Positions 53,229-60,217 of a stretch of 64,000 bases of DNA are shown one piece after another (the first letter of the stretch is position 1; every line of letters begins with the position of its first letter). The stretch lies in the NCBI RefSeq assembly GCF_009796865.1, contig NZ_CP047028.1, forward strand, positions 124,001-188,000, read 5' to 3'. This stretch comes from Formosa sp. L2A11 (GTDB lineage: Bacteria; Bacteroidota; Bacteroidia; Flavobacteriales; Flavobacteriaceae). Both the position numbers and the translations under genes were made by a program. Under the pieces are notes generated by a model. It did no database searches and was not told the origin of the DNA. It was given only the letters and a program-made list of their open reading frames with translations.

Positions 53229-53438
53229 ATGATATTAATTGCAATTTTACTTCCTTAGTTATCTTTCTTTTTAAGAGGGAAAATAATTTCAGGAATAGTC
53301 TGTTTAATTCTTCAAATAACAATTATTGGCTGGTTACCTGCTGACATTTGGGCTGTAGCATCAAGGTCTGATGGAAAAAACAAGAAAAGAATCGATCAAA
53401 TGGAAAAAAGAATAATTAAGGCTCAGAACAACAAATAA
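53229..53438 (+). pseudogene. YqaE/Pmp3-family membrane protein gene, stopped by a TAG codon
   Basis: The frame from ATG 53229 reads MILIAILLP, then TAG at 53256-53258, then LSFFLRGKIISGIV, LILQITIIGWLPADIWAV and a Lys-rich tail to TAA at 53438. This is a typical small Pmp3/YqaE protein: a hydrophobic hairpin of two helices, a Gly-Trp-(L/I)-P turn and a charged end. The stop replaces what is probably a Trp (TGG in relatives), so one base change breaks the gene. No alternative start follows before residue 58. Pmp3 proteins affect membrane potential and salt tolerance. Confidence 0.75.
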
Positions 53439-53625
53439 TGTAGAATTAGTTGATTTAAAATAAAACCTACTAAGTATGGTTTCTTATAAATAAAATGATC
53501 TGTATTCTAAAATAAAACACACCTTTTCCCCTATAAACGATAAGAAATGATTATCAAAATAATTATTTTAATAGTCTATAAAAATCTCAAACATTCATTT
53601 TAAGCAATAAGAAAACAATTATTCG

Positions 53626-53633
53626 TAACTTTG
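53626..53633 (+). promoter_or_regulatory. -7 promoter box for the acyl-CoA synthetase gene
   Basis: TAACTTTG, 55 bp before ATG 53689. The region before it (53439-53625) shows no gene. Confidence 0.5.
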
Positions 53634-53688
53634 TAGCCATTAATTTAGGCAAAGTCCTCTTTTAATTTAGAACTACAATAATAGGGTC

Positions 53689-55488
53689 ATGAATTACAAA
53701 CATTTAGTAGAAGAGATAAAAGAAAATAGTCTGCGTTTTAAAAACAAGAACGCAATCTATTATAAAAATAATAAGCTTAACACATGGGAAGGTATTTCTT
53801 GGTTAGATTTCGAGTCTAGAATAGAAACACTTTCTAAGGCACTTTTAAACTATGGCATATCTGTACAACAAAACGTTGCCATTTTTTCTGAAAACATGCC
53901 AAATTGGATTATTGCAGACATCGCAATTATGCGTGTTAGAGCTGTAACTATACCCATTTATGCAACAAATTCTAAAAAAGAAGTTGAATATGTGGTAGAT
54001 GATGCTGAAGTAAGTTTACTTTTTGTTGGCGACCAGAACGAATACGATAAAGCTTACGAACTTCTAGACACGTCCAAATATTTAAAATTAATTGTAGCGT
54101 TAACAAAAACAATTAAACTTCATGCCACAAATAATTCTGTTTATTTAGAAGATTTTATAGCATTCGAACCTAATGATAAAATAGAAACAGAACTTCAAAA
54201 AAGATATTACGAATGTGATTTTGAAGACACTGCAAGTATTATTTACACTTCTGGAACCACTGGAGAACCTAAAGGAGTGATGTTAGATTACACTAATTTT
54301 GGGGGCTCTTTAGTTGCTCATGATTATGAATTAGCTGTTTCTGATCAGGATGTATCGTTAAGTTTTTTACCATTAAGTCATATTTACGAGCGTAGTTGGG
54401 TATTCTTTTGTTTGAAAAAAGGAATTGAAGTATACTTTAATCAAGATCCTAAAAAGATTGTAGATGTTATAAAAGAAGTTAAACCAACCTTAATGTGTAC
54501 AGTGCCTAGAATATTTGAGAAAATTTTTGCGGCAATTCAAGACAAAAGAAAAGAAGCATCTCCTACTAAAATGAAGATGGCAAGTTGGGCTTTGGGTGTA
54601 GGTAACAATTACTACAACAAGCACAAACGACTAGAAAAAGAAGTGCCATTCGGTTTAAATTTAAAATATAAAATAGCCGATAAATTGGTATTAAGCAAAT
54701 TACGAGACGTATTTGGTGGACGCATAAAATTTATGCCTTGCGGAGGCGCACCTTTGGCTCCAGATATGGTTTCATTTTTTCATTCATTTGGTTTAAATAT
54801 TAAATGCGGATATGGATTAACAGAAACGACTGCTACAGCTACTCTTTTTGGAGATACTAATTTCGAATTTAATTCTGCAGGAAAACCTATAGAAGGCACA
54901 GAAATTAAAATTAGTAAGAACAACGAAATTTTAATAAAAGGACCTGGAGTAATGAAAGGCTATTACAAAAAACCTGAAGCTACTGCCGAAGTTTTTGAAA
55001 ATGGATGGTTTAAAACTGGAGATGCTGGTAAAATAGACGACAAAGGAAACTTAATTATTACAGATAGAATTAAGGATCTAATGAAAACTTCTGGAGGAAA
55101 ATATATTGCACCTCAAAAATTAGAAACAGCCTTAATTACCGATTCATTTATTGAGCAAATTGCAGTTATTGGGGATCAACAAAAATATGTAACCGCATTA
55201 GCTGTTCCTAGTTTTGATAATCTAAAAAAATACGCTTTAGAACATAAAATTAACTTTAAAGACGTAGAAGATTTAATTACTAATAATCAGATTATAGCGC
55301 TGTTTGAAAAACGAATTGAAGAACTTCAAAAAGAATTTTCGAAATTTGAAAAAGTAAAAAGATTCACCCTACTACCTAAAGAATTTAGTATAGAAGCAGG
55401 AGAAATTACTGCGACATTAAAACTAAAACGAAAAGTAATTCAGGAAAAATATAAAGCACTTATTGACAAAATGTATTCTGATAAATAA
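53689..55488 (+). CDS. Long-chain acyl-CoA synthetase (AMP-forming)
   Basis: Activates fatty acids to acyl-CoA through an acyl-AMP, at the membrane. The 599-residue protein has the AMP-binding P-loop IIYTSGTTGEPKGVML (about 185-200), LPLSHIYERSW, KCGYGLTETTATATLF (about 365), FKTGDAGKIDD, and the hinge DRIKDLMKTSGGKYIAPQKLE with the catalytic Lys further on. It resembles the FadD15-like long-chain group in Bacteroidota. It is monocistronic, followed by two terminators. Confidence 0.93.
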   Translation: MNYKHLVEEIKENSLRFKNKNAIYYKNNKLNTWEGISWLDFESRIETLSKALLNYGISVQQNVAIFSENMPNWIIADIAIMRVRAVTIPIYATNSKKEVEYVVDDAEVSLLFVGDQNEYDKAYELLDTSKYLKLIVALTKTIKLHATNNSVYLEDFIAFEPNDKIETELQKRYYECDFEDTASIIYTSGTTGEPKGVMLDYTNFGGSLVAHDYELAVSDQDVSLSFLPLSHIYERSWVFFCLKKGIEVYFNQDPKKIVDVIKEVKPTLMCTVPRIFEKIFAAIQDKRKEASPTKMKMASWALGVGNNYYNKHKRLEKEVPFGLNLKYKIADKLVLSKLRDVFGGRIKFMPCGGAPLAPDMVSFFHSFGLNIKCGYGLTETTATATLFGDTNFEFNSAGKPIEGTEIKISKNNEILIKGPGVMKGYYKKPEATAEVFENGWFKTGDAGKIDDKGNLIITDRIKDLMKTSGGKYIAPQKLETALITDSFIEQIAVIGDQQKYVTALAVPSFDNLKKYALEHKINFKDVEDLITNNQIIALFEKRIEELQKEFSKFEKVKRFTLLPKEFSIEAGEITATLKLKRKVIQEKYKALIDKMYSDK

Positions 55489-55496
55489 ATACTTTT

Positions 55497-55524
55497 AAAG
55501 AGTAACGTTATTGCTCTTTTTTTT
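55497..55524 (+). terminator. First terminator after the acyl-CoA synthetase gene
   Basis: AAAGAG (55497-55502) pairs with CTCTTT, extended by AA/TT across one mismatch, and eight or more T follow. Confidence 0.7.
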
Positions 55525-55536
55525 AAAACACGATTA

Positions 55537-55593
55537 AAAGGTTATTGATATTTGTAAAACTTTATTACAAATATCAATAACCTTTATTTTTTT
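55537..55593. terminator. Perfect 21-bp hairpin, second terminator
   Basis: Arms 55537-55557 and 55565-55585 are perfectly complementary around a 7-base loop and are followed by ATTTTTTTA. It is unusually long for this window and stands right after another terminator. Confidence 0.8.
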
Positions 55594-55682
55594 ACCTCAT
55601 CTAGTAGAAAACAAAATAGATTCGTGGAGTTAGAAAAACATAGAATTATAAAAAACCTATGCAAAACTCTGTATAAAAATCA

Positions 55683-55701
55683 CTATTTTTAGTCTAACCA
55701 A
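55683..55701 (+). repeat. 19-bp element, copy 1 (before the VIT gene)
   Basis: CTATTTTTAGTCTAACCAA, ending 99 bp before the ATG at 55800. It differs by one base from the copy at 56548-56566. It could be a shared binding site or promoter element. Confidence 0.6.
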
Positions 55702-55799
55702 TGTAAGTGACTTTACGTATTTAATCTAGACTTATTTTTAGAAAACACGAACAAATAAGACAGACCGATAAACTATTATTAGTTACACAAACAGACTAA

Positions 55800-56516
55800 A
55801 TGACTGAAAAAGAAGAAGAGTTAGATAATTATTTAGACAATCATTATATACACAGAAGTAATTGGTTAAGAGCAGCTGTGCTTGGCGCTAACGACGGTAT
55901 TTTATCTACAACAAGTATTGCTATTGGAGTTGCTGCAGCAAGTAATATGCGAGAACCAATTATTTTAGCAACACTTGCTGGTCTTGTTGCGGGAGCATTA
56001 TCTATGGCAGCTGGAGAATACGTTTCTGTAAGTTCGCAAACAGACATAGAACAAGCAGATATAGAGCGTGAAAAAATTGAATTAAAAGAGACACCCAAAC
56101 TAGAATTACAACGTCTTTCAGAGATTTACGAAAAAAGAGGCTTAAAAAAAGAGACTGCACTAATTGTAGCTAAAGAGTTAACAGCGTTTGATGCATTAGG
56201 CACACATATTAGAGACGAATTAGGTATTAATGAAATTACTCAGGCAAAACCCTTTCAAGCAGCATCTGCCTCTGCAGCTTCCTTTACTGTTGGTGGCCTA
56301 CTTCCTTTTTTGGTTTCTTTATTTCTACCATTAGAAAGCATGGAATATTCCCTTTATGGTTCTGCTTTATTTTTTCTTATTATTTTAGGAGCCTTAGCAG
56401 CAAAAGCAGGAGGTTCTAGTATAAAAAAAGCAATAATTAGAATTACATTTTGGGGAACTGTAGCCATGGGATTAACGGCTCTAGTTGGACATCTATTTAA
56501 TGTAAACATTGTTTAA
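55800..56516 (+). CDS. VIT1/CCC1-family iron or manganese transporter
   Basis: A 238-residue membrane protein. It begins with an acidic cytoplasmic end, then NWLRAAVLGANDGILSTTSI, the signature of the VIT family, and LAGLVAGALSMAAGEYVSVSSQTD. A cytoplasmic metal-binding helical segment follows (about 80-145, DIEQADIEREKIEL). Three more helices complete the five. In plants and yeast these transporters load iron or manganese into vacuoles; in bacteria they are thought to export the metal. A 19-bp element shared with the next gene lies 99 bp upstream. Confidence 0.92.
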   Translation: MTEKEEELDNYLDNHYIHRSNWLRAAVLGANDGILSTTSIAIGVAAASNMREPIILATLAGLVAGALSMAAGEYVSVSSQTDIEQADIEREKIELKETPKLELQRLSEIYEKRGLKKETALIVAKELTAFDALGTHIRDELGINEITQAKPFQAASASAASFTVGGLLPFLVSLFLPLESMEYSLYGSALFFLIILGALAAKAGGSSIKKAIIRITFWGTVAMGLTALVGHLFNVNIV

Positions 56517-56547
56517 AACAAGAACACAATTCTTTATATATAACTCG

Positions 56548-56566
56548 CTATTTTTAGTTTAACCAA
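56548..56566 (+). repeat. 19-bp element, copy 2 (before the MuiA-like gene)
   Basis: CTATTTTTAGTTTAACCAA, ending 101 bp before the ATG at 56667, one base different from copy 1 at 55683-55701 and in the same orientation. Confidence 0.6.
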
Positions 56567-56666
56567 CTTGAGTTCTTTTTTTTACTTGTTTTAAATTTTA
56601 TTGTAAAAAATACACTCACAAAAACCGAACGCTTACCCTACACATAAGCTTCATCTTAAAAGTACT

Positions 56667-58532
56667 ATGAAAAAAATTGCACTCATCATTCTATGTCTAT
56701 CCTTCCACATTTCCTTCTCTCAAGAGATAGACCAAAAAATCATCAATTCTGAAATAAGTGAAGTCACCGTATTTATTAAGGGGGCTCAAATAATCAGAAA
56801 AAAAACTGTCGAATTAAAAAAAGGGAAGACTATATTAAAATTCAGCAATCTTTCTCCCTTCATTAATTCAAAAAGCATACAAGTAAAAGTTAACGGAAAT
56901 GTAACGGTGCTGTCTGTAAATCATCAACAAAATTTTATTGACAAATTAGAAAAACAAGATGCACTTGTTAAATTAGAAACAGACCTAGAAAAAACAAAAG
57001 ACGATTTAAAATTAGAAGAAACCTATTTAGAAATTTTAAAAGAAGAGTTATCCTTTTTACAAGAAAACAGAAATATTGGTGGTAAAAATGAAGAACTAAG
57101 CGTGACAAATCTTAAAGAAGCTTCTGTATTTTACAGTTCTAAACTCACCGCCTTAAAACTGAAAGAAATAGATAGAAATAAAAACTTAGCAAGCCTAAGA
57201 AAAAAAGAATTTGAGATTCAAAACCAGATAAAAACCATGACTAGCAAAAAAGCGTATGCTAATGGAGAAATTTTGGTTAAGGTAGAAAGTAAAAATGCTT
57301 CGAAATCTAATTTTGAAATTTCTTATGTTGTTGGAAATGCTGGCTGGTTACCAACGTACGATATTAGAGCAAAAAATGTAAACGAACCAGTAGAGCTTGT
57401 TTACAAAGCAAACATAAAACAGGACACTAAAATAGATTGGAAAAATGTTAAGTTAAGTTTATCGTCTGCAGATCCAAATTTATCTGGAGTTGCACCAGAA
57501 TTAAAAACGTATTACTTAAATTATAATACAGCACCACCAAGTTACAACCGATCCATAAATCAAGTCACAGGAAAGGTTCTCGATAATGATTCACAACCAC
57601 TGCCCGGTGTTAATGTTATAGTAAAAGGAACAACTATAGGCACAACCACAGATTTTGATGGTAATTACGCCATTACCATTCCCGAAACGTCTAGCCAATT
57701 AGAATTTACCTATTTAGGATTCGAATCTCAGGTTTTAAATACAAAAAAACCGATTCATAATATTCGTTTAAATGAAGACATCTTAGAACTAGAAGAAGTC
57801 GTTGTTGTAGGTTATGGAGCCAGTAAAAAAAGATCTGTATCAGACCAATTACAAGGGCGCGTTACAGGTGTTAACATTCGTGGCGCAAGTAGTACATCAA
57901 TTCCGCTTGTACAAGTAGAAAATCAAACTACAGTTAATTTTAAAATAGAATTACCTTACACCATTGCGTCTGATAATAAAAGTTATGCAGTAAATATGGT
58001 AAGCTATAATTTACCTGCAGAATACCAATACTTTAGTGTGCCTAAAATAGAAAAAGAAGCTTTTCTTATCGCGAGTATAAAAGATTGGGAACAATACAAT
58101 TTATTAGAAGGAGAAGCAAATATATTTTTTGAAGGTACTTATGTTGGAAAAACCATTTTAGATGTAAAATATGCTTCAGACAGTTTAGAAATTTCTCTTG
58201 GACGCGATAAAAATGTTGTTGTAGACAGACAAAAGGTCTCAGATTTTTCTTCTAAAAAATTAATTGGAAGTAAAAAAGAAGAAAATAGAGATTGGACCAT
58301 TTCTGTTAAGAACAATAAATCTGAAACCATAAACATGCTAATTATGGATCAGATTCCTGTTTCTACATTAGATGAAATAAAAGTAGAACTATCAGAATTA
58401 TCTAAAGGAAAACATAATTTAGAAACCGGAGAGATACAATGGCAGTTTAATTTAGAACCTAATAAAACTAAAAATATCGATTTAAAATATTCGGTTAAAT
58501 ATCCTAAAAGCAGAAATTTAATAATCGAATAA
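56667..58532 (+). CDS. MuiA/DUF4139-family protein with an inserted SusC-like signature segment
   Basis: A 621-residue exported protein with a signal peptide (1-19, ending ISFSQ). The N-terminal DUF4140 part (25-100, VTVFIKGAQIIRKKTVEL) is followed by a coiled coil (about 95-195). DUF4139 begins at about 215 (FEISYVVGNAGWLPTYDIRA). At about 298-408 there is a foreign-looking insert. It starts with a carboxypeptidase-like beta-sandwich (VTGKVLDNDSQPLPGVNVIVKG, ending YLGFESQ), and continues with EEVVVVGYGASKKRSV and a plug-like LQGRVTGVNIRG, as in SusC/RagA receptors. DUF4139 resumes at about 412. MuiA proteins are poorly understood envelope proteins. Confidence 0.85.
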   Translation: MKKIALIILCLSFHISFSQEIDQKIINSEISEVTVFIKGAQIIRKKTVELKKGKTILKFSNLSPFINSKSIQVKVNGNVTVLSVNHQQNFIDKLEKQDALVKLETDLEKTKDDLKLEETYLEILKEELSFLQENRNIGGKNEELSVTNLKEASVFYSSKLTALKLKEIDRNKNLASLRKKEFEIQNQIKTMTSKKAYANGEILVKVESKNASKSNFEISYVVGNAGWLPTYDIRAKNVNEPVELVYKANIKQDTKIDWKNVKLSLSSADPNLSGVAPELKTYYLNYNTAPPSYNRSINQVTGKVLDNDSQPLPGVNVIVKGTTIGTTTDFDGNYAITIPETSSQLEFTYLGFESQVLNTKKPIHNIRLNEDILELEEVVVVGYGASKKRSVSDQLQGRVTGVNIRGASSTSIPLVQVENQTTVNFKIELPYTIASDNKSYAVNMVSYNLPAEYQYFSVPKIEKEAFLIASIKDWEQYNLLEGEANIFFEGTYVGKTILDVKYASDSLEISLGRDKNVVVDRQKVSDFSSKKLIGSKKEENRDWTISVKNNKSETINMLIMDQIPVSTLDEIKVELSELSKGKHNLETGEIQWQFNLEPNKTKNIDLKYSVKYPKSRNLIIE

Positions 58533-58587
58533 AACAATATTCAGTCTTAAAAAACCTCAACAGTTTTAACTTAAACGCATATATAAA

Positions 58588-59274
58588 ATGAAAAACATAA
58601 CCTTAGTCACATGTTTACTAATTAGTTTCTTATCGTTCTCCCAAGAATGGAGTTTTGAAAAACCTGATTACGAAACTATTGAAAAAAATATTCAAATTAA
58701 CGACTCAAATCTATTTTACAAATCTTTAATGCAAAGGTATCAGGAAGCAGATTCTACCATGACATTACAAGAAAAAAGACACTTGTATTATGGGTACTCT
58801 TTTAACGAAAACTATGCCCCTTATTCTAGTTCAAACTACAGTGATAGTTTAAGCGTTGTATTACAAAAAAAGAAATTAGAACCTATCGATTTTAAAAATG
58901 TAATTACGTTTACAGACTCTATGCTTACAAACAATCCCTTCGATTTAAGAGCTATGGACTATCAGATGTATGCACTAAAAAAAACAGGAAATACAACTAC
59001 TTATCAAAATAGAGTTATTCAATTCCGAACTACATTAGACGCCTTAATGAGTTCTGGAAATGGCGCAAGTAAAGAAGATGCTTTTTATGTTATTTACACC
59101 TCTCACGAATACGATTTATTGGGTGTAATTGGATTTCAATTTGCAGGTAGCCAAAGCTTAATTGAACACTACGATTATTTAACCGTTGCAGAAAATAAAT
59201 CAAATATAGAGGGCTTATATTTTGATGTAAGTCCGTGTCTAAATGCTTTAAATAAAATGTTTGAAGAAGACTAA
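58588..59274 (+). CDS. DUF4919-family exported protein
   Basis: A 228-residue protein with a signal peptide (1-18, ending FLSFSQ). The mature part is helical and fits DUF4919: FEKPDYETIEKNI, then LFYKSLMQRYQEADSTMTLQEKRHLYYGY, a tetratricopeptide-like middle (NPFDLRAMDYQMYALKKTG) and GLYFDVSPCLNALNKMF at the end. It probably works in the periplasm. The function is unknown. It is 55 bp after the MuiA-like gene on the same strand and may share its transcript. Confidence 0.85.
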   Translation: MKNITLVTCLLISFLSFSQEWSFEKPDYETIEKNIQINDSNLFYKSLMQRYQEADSTMTLQEKRHLYYGYSFNENYAPYSSSNYSDSLSVVLQKKKLEPIDFKNVITFTDSMLTNNPFDLRAMDYQMYALKKTGNTTTYQNRVIQFRTTLDALMSSGNGASKEDAFYVIYTSHEYDLLGVIGFQFAGSQSLIEHYDYLTVAENKSNIEGLYFDVSPCLNALNKMFEED

Positions 59275-59382
59275 ATGTTCTACAATAAAGTATAAAATTA
59301 ATTACTAGTTTTAAGCATTAAAATACGTTCTAAAAGAAGACCAGCAAACAACTCGTACTCAATAGATACACTTTAAATTACA

Positions 59383-59847
59383 ATGGTAAAACAACAAATA
59401 GTCTCTAATTTTAGTAATATAATTAGAGGAAAAATGTATTTCTTTCTAAAAAAATCAGTTTGGAAATATTTAATTTTAACTGGAATTATGGGATACGTAA
59501 ATCCCATGCCAAATATGGGGCCTTTTGCAACAGCGGCACTGTATTTTCTAGGTGTTATGCTTATACTTTTACCTTTACAATATTTTAGTGCTAAAACCCT
59601 TGGTAAAAAAATTAATTTTGATGCCTTGGTAGAGTTCAATGAAGAAGATATTATAATAAATCACAATAATAAAGACGAGATTGAAACTAAAAACTGGAAT
59701 TGGATAAGCGTTATAGATTTAAAAAAAGATAGAATTTGGCTAACTTTAAATCAGACTAGACCATTTGCAATCTCCATACCTAAATCAAAATTACAAGAAT
59801 CGGAAATCGCCTTTTTTAAACAGAAACAAGCAGAAATAAACAAATAG
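59383..59847 (+). CDS. YcxB-like membrane protein
   Basis: A 154-residue protein with two membrane helices (about 28-75: ILTGIMGYVN, and AALYFLGVMLILLPLQYF). A soluble C-terminal domain (about 85-154) ends with WNWISVIDLKKDRIWLTL and AISIPKSKLQESEIAFFKQ. This resembles the YcxB-like domain (helix pair plus PH-like beta domain, ending with an F-x-P-x-x-x-F-type motif), but the similarity is only moderate. The function is unknown. A terminator follows. Confidence 0.6.
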   Translation: MVKQQIVSNFSNIIRGKMYFFLKKSVWKYLILTGIMGYVNPMPNMGPFATAALYFLGVMLILLPLQYFSAKTLGKKINFDALVEFNEEDIIINHNNKDEIETKNWNWISVIDLKKDRIWLTLNQTRPFAISIPKSKLQESEIAFFKQKQAEINK

Positions 59848-59878
59848 CATACGGTTTTAATAGTACACCATTTATATT

Positions 59879-59917
59879 AAGCTTACAAATTCAAGAGATT
59901 GAAATTGTAAGCTTTTT
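59879..59917 (+). terminator. Intrinsic terminator after the YcxB-like gene
   Basis: AAGCTTACAA (from 59879) pairs with TTGTAAGCTT, extended by one mismatch and two A/T pairs, followed by six T. Confidence 0.8.
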
Positions 59918-60177
59918 TAATGATTAATTTTTTAAACATCTCCCTATTATATAATAGTAGTTTAAGTAAAAAACACGCTCCTATTTCAACAAAAAAAAAC
60001 AAGTCCTTTAGTTATAAGCACATACATTTTCTTTAAAAACATTAAACATCAACCTAAAAGACAGACTAACAAATCATTTTATCTAATTGTTAATTATTTG
60101 TGAAAATCAGTCTGTATTCACTTCAAATAGTAATCATAGAATAATCTTGAATTCACACCAACATAATGTCTCATTAA

Positions 60178-60185
60178 TAGTTTTG
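60178..60185 (+). promoter_or_regulatory. -7 promoter box for the TonB receptor gene
   Basis: TAGTTTTG followed by CA, 32 bp before ATG 60218. A TTG at 60147-60149 is too far (28 bases) for a good -33. Confidence 0.5.
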
Positions 60186-60217
60186 CAACGAATCAATCAA
60201 CAATTAATTTAAACTAA

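Larger units (their letters stand above)
55489..55799. other. Intergenic region with two terminators and a repeat element
   Basis: These 311 bp hold the two hairpins described separately, then the first copy of a 19-bp element 99 bp before the VIT-family gene. I found no reading frame with coding character and no TAnnTTTG box near the next start. Confidence 0.7.
59848..60217 (+). other. Intergenic region before the TonB receptor gene
   Basis: The region is 370 bp. It contains the terminator after the YcxB-like gene and, near its right end, a -7 box for the receptor gene. No reading frame with coding character was seen between them. Confidence 0.65.
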
